A DNA stretch of 31,445 bases, taken from a virus. Shown here piece after piece: positions 16,901-25,300 of this stretch. The stretch lies in the IMG/VR virus record IMGVR_UViG_3300023115_000069, positions 1 to 31,445 of that record; one strand, given 5' to 3'. Positions within the stretch are counted from its first letter, which is position 1, and each line of letters begins with the position of its first letter. The notes beneath the pieces were generated by a model. It was not told where the DNA came from, did not search any database, and saw only the letters and a program-made list of their open reading frames with translations. Made by a program: the position numbers and the translations under genes.

Positions 16901-19900
16901 ACTTTAGAAGAGATTTTGTTACATCTGGTTCTACTGGTGGAGGACTGATTACATTTGCTGCTCAACTTCCATTTGGAACTCAAAGATTTACGGCATTCAA
17001 TGAGAAAAATTACATTATTACTGTTCTAAACAAGAATAGTGCCGATAAGGTAGAGACTGGAGATATCATTTATATTGATTCAGATAATGTAGAGATCACC
17101 TCCGCAACTGATACTGCTAGTGGTCTCACATCTGGAAGCATCAAGTTTAATCTTCCAACATCATATTTCAATACAAACTATGCTGGTGTGGCAAACTATG
17201 TTGCTCCAGAACTAAAACTAACAGCAACACTTGAAGTACAAAATGCCAAACCAAGGTTGAAGACTGTTGTTAGAAATAAGAGAATCGTTGTTGATTCTGC
17301 TGGCGACAGAACAATCCCATTCAGAGGTACTGATTATGACAGTGACGTTGTAGAAACTCTGTCATATTCTGACGCATTCAAACTGAGATATGTTTATGAA
17401 GGAACAAGCACACAACCACCAGAGATTGATAGTGCTGGTAATCTAGTTTCTGGTTCTGATGTAACCAACAGATTTACATTTGACAACGGTCAGAGAGATA
17501 CAATTTATGATGTATCCCGTATCGTTATCAAACCAGGATTTGAAGTTCCCACTGGTCAGTTAGTAATTGCTTTTGATTACTTTGAGCAATCTCAAGGAGA
17601 TTTCTGTACTATCGACAGTTACTTACATGATGCTGGTGTTCCAGAAGATGAAATTCCATCTTTCAACTCATCTGTTCTAGGAAACGTTGAACTTAAGAAC
17701 GTAATTGATTTTAGACCAAAAGTAAACACTGCTACGATTGTTCCAGGATATCAAGATACTTCATCTCTAGAAGTAATTACAAGTAACTTCACTGGAGGCG
17801 GTTCTGTATATGCTGCTACCCCAGCTCCAGATACAAACTTAGAGTATACATTCAAATTTAGTCAAGTTCAATATCTTGATCGTATTGATGGTATTTTCCT
17901 CAATAAGAAAGGAGAATTTATCGTCAAAGAAGGCAACTCTTCTCTCAACCCATCCAAACCAGATCCAGTAAAGGATGCTATTCCTTTATTCTATGCTTAC
18001 ATCCCAGCATTCACCAATACTAGCAAGGATGTAAGAATTACCCCAGTAGAGCATCGTAGATATACGATGAAAGATATTGGTAAGTTAGAGAAGCGCATTG
18101 AGCGTCTTGAGTATTACACGACCCTTAGTATCCTTGAGCAGCAAGCATTGAATATGCAGGTCAAGGATGAAATTGGTTTAGACAGATTCAAGTCTGGATT
18201 CTTTGTAGACAATTTTGAATCACATAGTATCGGCAATCTTGTTTCTCCTGATTACAAGTGCTCTATTGATAGCAGACAATCTGTTCTAAGACCACAATCC
18301 AAAGAAGATTCATTGACTTTGAAAGAGGTATATACCAGACAAGATCAAAGATCTGTTGCTGGATATCAAAAGTCTGGTGATATCGTTACACTTCCATACT
18401 CAAAGATTAAACTTCTAGGAAACGAGTTTGCTTCTAAGACCATCAATCCAAACCCATTTGTTGTTGTTCAATATGTCGGTGATGGAATGGTATCTCCATC
18501 AATTGATCAATGGTATGATCAAAGTGTAGAACCACTTGTTGTTGATACAAATACAAGTATCTTTAATATCTTCTTAGCGAAAGATAATGTAAAAGAAAGT
18601 TTCTCCAGTCTACACAATTCATTCATTGTAAACTGGGTAGGATCTGCTCCCGCTTTCACTTCAATCAATTCACTTGGAGAACTAAACACCACTCAAGCAA
18701 ACTCTGGTGTCAAAGCAGCATCTGTTGGTAGTTCCTCAAACATCAGTCCTCAGAATAATGAGGTTGGTAAAGGAGTTCAGACAAAGACTGTTGGCGATAA
18801 CATCGTATCTACATCTCTACAATTCTTTGCTAGAAGCAAACCAATCAAATTTGTTATCAGCAGACTAAAACCAAATACCAAAGTTTCTGTTTTCTTAGAG
18901 GGTAGAAACATCAATCGTTGGGTAAACCCAGATCTAAGATTTACTGGAACTGCTGGAAACTCACTGTCTGCTTTCAATGGTGAAGTTGTTACCGATGAAA
19001 ATGGAAACGCTAGTGGATTGATTCTTCTACCTGCTGGCAAACCACCAAGAGAGAACGCAACTTGGGGTGGAGACATTGATAGTCTAGAGTATGATGATTC
19101 TGCCGAAGAGCTACGTTTTACAACTGGCATCTTGACACTGAGATTTACTTCCAGTTCCACAAATGAAGATAAAGCAACTGTTGATACTTACGCAGAAGTC
19201 AAATACTATGCCACTGGCGTTCTTCCAGAGAATCCAGCAAGTATTGTTTCCACAAGACCTTCATACTTCAAGTCCAATGAGGGTGTTCAGTTTGTAGATA
19301 GCAATACCGACAACCCAATCAGACCAAACCCATTGGCACAAACATTCAAGATCGAAAACTATGACGGTGGTTTGTTTGTAACTGGTCTAGATCTCTTCTT
19401 TAGCAAGAAGAGCACTAATATTCCAGTCAAGGCATACATTACCAATGTTGACTACGATAAACCAAGCAAGAACATCGTACCTGGAACAGAGAAAACTCTT
19501 TCCCCAGAAACATATCTCAAGTGTTTTGCTAACGGAAACCTATCAGTAACTCAAGGAGAATATGTCGTAGGAAGAAGTTCTGCTTCTTCTGGTCCTATCT
19601 CCAGAATTATTGATAAGAATGGTGTAGAACTAACACCATCATCCACTGGTGTATATGATCTGACAAATGAGCAGGTTTATACTCTTGTTCTTGCCAACCA
19701 CAATGGTCGTTCCTTTATTCAGAATGAAGAACTAGATATTCCTTCTGTTGAATTAGCAAACGATAAAAATGGAACAAATCTTGTTCTGACAATTGCTAAA
19801 GACAGTGGAAAACTATCAGACATTAGGATTACCAATCCTGGTGCTAATTATGATAGTGCTGTTCTAACCATTGAAAGTCCACAACTTCCTGGTGGTTCGG

Positions 19901-22116
19901 TTGCTACCGCTAAGATCAATGTGTCTGATGGTAAGATTTACAACGCTGATGTATCAATTGCTGGATTTGGATATACCGAAGCTCCATCAGTTGTCGTCAA
20001 AGGCGTCGGCAATGGCGCTGGAGGATGCGAAGTTGAGACCTTTATAGAGATTGACACTCCAGCAGTTAGAATGGGCGTAGCGACCGATTTCGAAGGTCTC
20101 ACGGAGTCTACAACACCAACTAGATTTGATTTTGAATACCCAGTATATCTTCAGAATGATACTGAGTATGCTCTAGTTGTTGAGACAGACTCAAGTGATT
20201 ATGAAATGTGGGCATCACGTCTTGGTGAAACAGATCTTGCTACCAGTACAGTTATTACAACTCAACCATCTCTCGGTTCTGTTTATAAGTCACAAAACAC
20301 AGAGAGTTGGACAGAGGATAACTTTGAAGATCTCAAATTTACTCTATACAGAGCAGAGTTTGATATTACAAGGCAAGCAGAACTCCTAGTTAAGAATGAA
20401 AATCTTGGATATGAATTGTTGGATGCTGAACCAGTTGAAACAAATGCTACTTCTGAATCTATCGCAACTTCTAAGTTGTTCAAGAATAACAACAGTGTTA
20501 TCAAGATCAACCATAGAGACAATGGATTTGAAGATAATGGAAAGTCTTATGTATTCTTCAAAGGTGTCTCCGATGTTGGCGGTGTGAATTCCGAGGTATT
20601 TAATACAAATCTATATCAAGTAACAAACTCTGGTGTTGATTCATATAATATCAAAACTATCACTAGTGCTTCTAAGAGTTCTTTTGGTGGTGGTAGTTCT
20701 GTATACGCTACGTACAATAGAAAATTCGAAGTTCTATATCCACAAGTCCATTACCTAACAGTAACTGGAACTAAGATTGATACTTCAGTAAAAACAACTA
20801 ATATCATTCCTGTTGATTCATCAACTACAAATTACACTTCATATTCACAGACTGGATTCGAGAAGACATTCTTGAACGAAGCACATTACTTTGATAACCA
20901 AAAGGTAGTTGCTTCCGAGATCAATGAGACTCTAAATGGTATTGATAGATCACTTACCTACAAGATGACTCTATCTTCAACTGTTTCATACCTATCACCA
21001 GTTGTTGATTTGTCCAGTGCTTCTGTCAAGACTGTATCGAACAGAATTGAGAACGCAAATGGTCAAGAAAACAGATATGGAAGAAGAGATCAGATTCTTG
21101 AGTTCTATCCTGTCTATAACTTCGCACTATCAACTGTGACACCAGGAGTATCTTATCAGACTAACCAGAGCATCAAGGGATCTACATCTCAAGCATCTGG
21201 AACGATCTCTAAGGTAGATGGAAATAATATCTGGGTTAGAGTTAGAACTAAGCAAGGATTTACTCTAAATGAGACAGTCGAACTAACTCAATTTGCCAAC
21301 ACTCAAGGTGCTCCAGTTGTTACTGTCGGATCCAATCCATCCCTAGTAACGCCTATTATCAACAGCTCAACTCAGTCTGCTGCTGGTGAGTCAATTACAA
21401 TCGTTGCTAGAAATCCAGTTGAGTCTAAGATTCTAGAGACATATGATAACCGCATTACTGGTAAGTCTGTCATCTGGAATAGAACCACGAGACAACTAAC
21501 TCTCAGAACTGATCTACAACCAATCAATGATGATTACACTTCGAGAATTATTGATAGCAACTTGTTTGCTAGAGCGAATGAAGTGGTAGATCAACTTCCA
21601 GATATCTTTAGAGTTGGTGATATTATCTCATATCCAAACCAACCAGATGACGAGGCATTCTTTCTAGAAGTTCAAAGAGTTTCTTATTCTAATGGTGTTG
21701 ACTTTGTTGCTGAAGATACTTCCAAGAATAGTTCTTCTGCTGCTAAGTATGTAACTAAGGAAATCTATATTACTAATCCTGCTACTGCTATTGATGTTCA
21801 TCTCCTAGCAAACGTAAAAGATATTTCAAATATTGAAGTTCTTTACAAGTACAAGAGAGCATCAAGTCAAGAAAACTTTGAAGATGCTGAGTGGTTCTAC
21901 TTCAATGAGTCTGGAAAACCAGATTCATTGGAAATAGCTACTGCTGACAACAGCATCTCAAGCGTTGTTGAAAAGCAATCATCATATCAAGATCTCAAGT
22001 ATAGCGTAGCAAGTCTACCTGAGTTCTCTTCATTCGCAATCAAGATTGTAATGAAGGGAGTAGATCCAGCATACGTTCCTAAGATTCAAGATATTAGAGC
22101 TGTCGCAGCATTCTAA
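13966..22116 (+). CDS. DUF4815-type virion structural protein (2,716 aa)
   Basis: The N terminus (NPYYEDFDANKNFYKILFRP, then GRELTQVQSILQNQIE) has the hallmark of the DUF4815 family, found in large structural proteins of T4-like marine phages. A short coiled coil at residues about 1369-1400 (GKLEKRIERLEYYTTLSILE) and the block RPNPLAQTFKIENYDGG near 1786 are also typical. Residues about 2023-2130 form a block with VYLQNDTEYALVV, EMWASRLGE and LKFTLYRAEFD, probably a beta sandwich. A G-x-x-Y beta module (about 1945-2022) seems spliced in just before it. The ATG at 13966 is supported by GGCGGAG 4 nt upstream. The position after gp8 corresponds to T4 genes 9 and 10, so a role at the baseplate edge is likely, but I cannot show homology to those proteins. 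The exact function is unknown. Confidence 0.88.
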   Translation: MPQKTNLNVNPYYEDFDANKNFYKILFRPGYSIQGRELTQVQSILQNQIESFGRYAFKQGELVIPGEVGLNTKLDYVKLSSVSEVAVNVGNDIVYKKYDITQLVGQQLRGLTSGVIASVLSANLATEASADTLYVSYQNSGNSNTETTFRQGETLEVIDGVNTPLMVVGTDGSVLPTSISVTDPDSGITSSLESPAMGYASAVKVEEGIYFVNGYFVRNDAQLLVIDEYYNKPSAKVGFTIKEEIVTPEEDPSLYDNAIGSSNYTAPGGHRLRIRLELKEFALDAITDKNFIQLLTVSRGLVQRKVSVADYNIIEQTLARRTYDESGDYVVDNFSIDIREYAQKDSNRGIYAVDEFGLYNGYSASEAARKMIASVSPGKAYIKGYEIVNKETKYLEINKARESLTTDNATIKTKGLPTYSITNVYGSVPLNKEGSQLTAYPTVYLSTLFNDGYVGLSNRESDSNYRQTVDKRGTFFDSNVGVKTVTLEIVDVNIPISSIISSDLDNTFSKLWYVKTRAGTNIVSSVDVLSYTKVFKPARNPGTTEESRFLEVTVSGLKSDLENVFIEYDESSQDKTRKVFLTQNDALGDEKEDLASTTFAIIVDYSDTLTPVIGTAKPSNFFLQERGNGFNSDSDIVLSKGIEAEGTESYNATFGMSYFDPQFFTKIKLETIPAANSYGIGTYVYGLTSGAYGVVEGGPSGVYSTGRLLYVKTLSGKFLPGETIRDEGGNLVKIATENTISHFVVLERGLGYPQTSTLKVDGVSYDQSKIELGFNGQGVYRVDIVDRTSVSNEYARPPVVSVDSGETTPTTPAVIIPVLNRNTVTTYTPQNVKSLGCSYGSGNANTFTADVLVDDREYAELYDVTDFTFFGAKGTKYLESTSFSADASSIVQQGDLIQFSDNSNNVIRAIVQYSTIQKGSSKSRIYIDETLYDDVSGTSVVRLRPRVQNPNAGTLLFPTGSKSVQSISAGPDDSKITYYFRRDFVTSGSTGGGLITFAAQLPFGTQRFTAFNEKNYIITVLNKNSADKVETGDIIYIDSDNVEITSATDTASGLTSGSIKFNLPTSYFNTNYAGVANYVAPELKLTATLEVQNAKPRLKTVVRNKRIVVDSAGDRTIPFRGTDYDSDVVETLSYSDAFKLRYVYEGTSTQPPEIDSAGNLVSGSDVTNRFTFDNGQRDTIYDVSRIVIKPGFEVPTGQLVIAFDYFEQSQGDFCTIDSYLHDAGVPEDEIPSFNSSVLGNVELKNVIDFRPKVNTATIVPGYQDTSSLEVITSNFTGGGSVYAATPAPDTNLEYTFKFSQVQYLDRIDGIFLNKKGEFIVKEGNSSLNPSKPDPVKDAIPLFYAYIPAFTNTSKDVRITPVEHRRYTMKDIGKLEKRIERLEYYTTLSILEQQALNMQVKDEIGLDRFKSGFFVDNFESHSIGNLVSPDYKCSIDSRQSVLRPQSKEDSLTLKEVYTRQDQRSVAGYQKSGDIVTLPYSKIKLLGNEFASKTINPNPFVVVQYVGDGMVSPSIDQWYDQSVEPLVVDTNTSIFNIFLAKDNVKESFSSLHNSFIVNWVGSAPAFTSINSLGELNTTQANSGVKAASVGSSSNISPQNNEVGKGVQTKTVGDNIVSTSLQFFARSKPIKFVISRLKPNTKVSVFLEGRNINRWVNPDLRFTGTAGNSLSAFNGEVVTDENGNASGLILLPAGKPPRENATWGGDIDSLEYDDSAEELRFTTGILTLRFTSSSTNEDKATVDTYAEVKYYATGVLPENPASIVSTRPSYFKSNEGVQFVDSNTDNPIRPNPLAQTFKIENYDGGLFVTGLDLFFSKKSTNIPVKAYITNVDYDKPSKNIVPGTEKTLSPETYLKCFANGNLSVTQGEYVVGRSSASSGPISRIIDKNGVELTPSSTGVYDLTNEQVYTLVLANHNGRSFIQNEELDIPSVELANDKNGTNLVLTIAKDSGKLSDIRITNPGANYDSAVLTIESPQLPGGSVATAKINVSDGKIYNADVSIAGFGYTEAPSVVVKGVGNGAGGCEVETFIEIDTPAVRMGVATDFEGLTESTTPTRFDFEYPVYLQNDTEYALVVETDSSDYEMWASRLGETDLATSTVITTQPSLGSVYKSQNTESWTEDNFEDLKFTLYRAEFDITRQAELLVKNENLGYELLDAEPVETNATSESIATSKLFKNNNSVIKINHRDNGFEDNGKSYVFFKGVSDVGGVNSEVFNTNLYQVTNSGVDSYNIKTITSASKSSFGGGSSVYATYNRKFEVLYPQVHYLTVTGTKIDTSVKTTNIIPVDSSTTNYTSYSQTGFEKTFLNEAHYFDNQKVVASEINETLNGIDRSLTYKMTLSSTVSYLSPVVDLSSASVKTVSNRIENANGQENRYGRRDQILEFYPVYNFALSTVTPGVSYQTNQSIKGSTSQASGTISKVDGNNIWVRVRTKQGFTLNETVELTQFANTQGAPVVTVGSNPSLVTPIINSSTQSAAGESITIVARNPVESKILETYDNRITGKSVIWNRTTRQLTLRTDLQPINDDYTSRIIDSNLFARANEVVDQLPDIFRVGDIISYPNQPDDEAFFLEVQRVSYSNGVDFVAEDTSKNSSSAAKYVTKEIYITNPATAIDVHLLANVKDISNIEVLYKYKRASSQENFEDAEWFYFNESGKPDSLEIATADNSISSVVEKQSSYQDLKYSVASLPEFSSFAIKIVMKGVDPAYVPKIQDIRAVAAF

Positions 22117-22125
22117 TTTCCGCGT

Positions 22126-22332
22126 ATGGGTTACATCAAAGTAAAAGGGCACGATGGTCTTGTAAGAGACGAAAACACAGGTGCCATCATCAATCAGAAC
22201 GCCTCTGCTATTGAAGCGAGGCGTAAAACAAAACACTTGAATTCCGCGTTGGAAGACATAAATATGTTGAAGGATGAAATCTCTGAAATCAAATCCCTAC
22301 TTAGAGAGTTAGTAAAAAATGCCAGCAATTAA
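22126..22332 (+). CDS. Small coiled-coil protein (68 aa), unknown function
   Basis: It begins 9 nt after the preceding stop and its last 14 nt overlap the start of the next gene, which argues for translation as part of the same transcript. The first half (MGYIKVKGHDGLVRDENTGA) is polar and glycine-rich. The second half (LNSALEDINMLKDEISEIKS) has leucine/isoleucine spacing suited to a short coiled coil, ending in LLRELVKN. No membrane segment or signal peptide is visible. Small proteins of this kind occur between structural genes of marine T4-like phages. A role as a virion component or assembly factor is a guess. Confidence 0.78.
   Translation: MGYIKVKGHDGLVRDENTGAIINQNASAIEARRKTKHLNSALEDINMLKDEISEIKSLLRELVKNASN
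22257..22264 (+). promoter_or_regulatory. Possible internal late promoter CATAAATA
   Basis: CATAAATA lies inside the 68-aa gene, 54 nt before the start of the 1,621-aa gene. It differs from TATAAATA only in the first base. It could give extra transcription of the fibre-like gene, but such AT-rich octamers may also arise by chance here. Confidence 0.3.
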
Positions 22333-25300
22333 TGTCGCTAGAACTGATACCTTTGAGATTCAAAGGCAGAAGATCAACCAGATCGGTGATCAAATTTTCA
22401 ATATCTCTCAGGGCGGTAGCGATCTTGCTACTGGTAATTTGAAGTTGGGAGATGGTACAATTTCAGCACCATCTCTTGGATTTACCACCAAATCTAATTT
22501 GGGTCTTTATAAGGCTACAGAATCTTCAATTGGTTTTGTTTCTTCTGATAAGAGACTTTTTAATATAGGATTAGAAAACCTAAAATCTTTTAGAGATTTT
22601 GTCTTTCAAAAAAATGTTTTATATGATGCTGGACTAGAAATATTAAATTCTGGTAGTAATTATGATCCTGGGTCATATACAGCAATTACTGTATCTGGAG
22701 GAACTGGTGTAGAGGCAACCGCAGATATTTTAGTTTCTGAATATGTTGGAGAAATAACAAATCAAGGATCAAATTATAATCCTGGAAATTATACTAATAT
22801 TGAATTATCTGGAGGATCTGGAACTGGATCTACAGTTAATTTTATTGTAGATCCAATAAACGGAAATATTATTGATAGTGGTAATGGATATCAAGCAGGA
22901 AATTATACTAATGTTCCACTAACAAATGGATCTGGTAGCGGAGCATTAGCAAATATTTCTATTATTGGTAGTGCTGTTTTATCTGGATCTATCGCAAACC
23001 CTGGATCTTCATATACACAAAATACTTATCAAAATGTTCCACTAACAAACGTTCCAATACAAACGTTTGTGGTTACTGCTGTTTCAAATCCAGGAACTCC
23101 TCCGCCAGATAATGTATATCAAATTGATGGGGTAACTCAAGCAACCTTATCTTTTGTTGTTGGTAATACTTACAATTTTGATGTTTCTGATGCGTCTGTA
23201 TCAACTCATCCACTAGCTTTTTCACAGCAAGATAATAATTTTCTTCCTCTTGAGGACTTCATTATTACTTCTTACGGAACAGCAGGAACTCCTGGTGCTT
23301 TTATTCAAGTCATCGTAAAACCATCCGCTTCTTTAGGAACAATCAAATATTATTGTACCGCTCATGCTGGAATGGGATCTACCATTTCGGTTATTTCTGG
23401 ATCTGAAGGAAATTATGGTTCTGGATCTAGTGCCAATATAACAGTCGATGCTTCTGGAAATGTAACCGATCTAGAATTTGTTTCTTACGGATCTGGATAT
23501 AAAATTGGCAATTCCGTAACTGTTTTTTCTGGAAATATTGGAGGAACTGGTTCTGGATTTATTTACACATTGTCATCAATTGTTTACAATGGAGAAGTTT
23601 CTTCAGTATCTATTGTAGATAGTGGATTAGATTATCAGAACGGTGATATATTATCAGCAAATGATTCTGATCTAGGAAATGTTGGTGGTTCTGGATTTGA
23701 GTTTTTTGTAAATACCGATCCTGGAATTGTAAAAAACTTAAGTTTTGTAGATAAAGGATCTGGTTATAGTGCTAATGATGTTTTGTCATTACCTGGAGCA
23801 TCAACAAATATATCTGGTTCCCTAAAGGGAATTGTGACTGGATTGACAACTACTTTAACTTCAGGATCATCTATTGTTACTCTTTCATCGACTTCTGGTA
23901 TTGTTGAAGGAATGGGAGTTTCTACAAGTATTGAATCTGTAGGAACTCTGGATTCTAATACAACAGTATTGTCTATCGATAGTTCAACCCAAATAACTTT
24001 ATCAACTCCAGCAACTGGCAGCGGATCAGCAGATTTAAGTTTTGTTTCTCCTGGTGATTTTACAGAAATTTTAGTAAATGATGCTTCTCAAATATATTCA
24101 GGATATAGCGTTACTGTGGTGAGCGGAGATGGATCTTTAGATCCAGCAGCTTCCGTATTGAGTGTTGATTATCAAACTAATATTGTTACTATAAACTCTG
24201 CCCCAATTTCTTCTGGATATGTTGTTTTAGATTTTAGTCCATCTTATGGAATTCCAACTACAAATTTTGAATACACTATTGGCAATATCGGAGCGATAGA
24301 AACTGTTACTGTCAATAATCCTGGTAATGGTTATAGTGTTGATGATATTTTATCTGTCTTATCATCAGACTTGATTCAACCAATAACATATAATGTATCA
24401 AATAAAACCGTTCAATTAGTTACACTAGATCAAACTGTTTCATCTTCAACATTTTCAGTAGGAGATTTTATTGAGTATAATTCTGGAACAGAAACAGCAA
24501 CATCCGAAATTTATAAAGTTAATTCTTCTGGTGGAAATATTGTTTCTCTTCTTGTTGATGGCGGATCTTTATCAGAAGAATCTTCTTTCAATAAAGTTGG
24601 AAGTGCTACTGTATATGATGTCAATACTGTAGAAAATCAATACAGATATTTTATTGATATTGGAAATGGTTCGGAAATAACACCAAACATTACGTTATAT
24701 TCTGGCAACATTTATACATTTGATTTTTCTGATAGTTCTAATTCTGGTCATATATTCAATCTTAGTACATTTAGGGATGGTCAATATTCTCCAAGTTTAG
24801 TAGACAACGTAAATGCTACTATAGTATCTGGATCTAGGCAAATTACAGTTACAGACACTTCCAACATTTCTGTGGGAATGGAAGTAACTGTTATTAGTGG
24901 TCAAGCTATCTTACAACCAGGAACAGTCGTAGAAAGTGTTGACGATGCCACAACATTGACACTTTCTTTAGTTCCAGTATCTGGTGGTCAGTCTGTTGTT
25001 TCATTTTCTGGAACTGCTTATTCTGATAATGTCACTAGAACTGGAAGCTCTTTGACCATAAAGATTACAGACGATACTCCAAATCTATACTACTATTGTT
25101 CTTCTGGTATAGGTCATGAAAATGAAGGTGGTGATGATAACGAAGAAGCTCTATTAACTATTGATCTAAACAATCCAAAAGTATTTGGATCTGGGTTTCA
25201 GTTGAGAGTTAATGAAATTTTAGAATCACAATCAATTTTCTTTGATATTATTTCTGGAAAATTATCATTGAGTGATATTGAATCTACAGATATTCAAACA

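Noticed and set aside
22628-23060. CRISPR array or DNA-level tandem repeat
   Set aside because: The similarity is at protein level with diverged DNA; there are no identical repeats with unique spacers.
23105-23404. A phage-borne plastocyanin (photosynthesis gene, as in some cyanophages)
   Set aside because: The cupredoxin-like segment is an internal part of a 1,621-codon frame with no start, signal peptide or gene boundary of its own, so it is not a free electron carrier gene.
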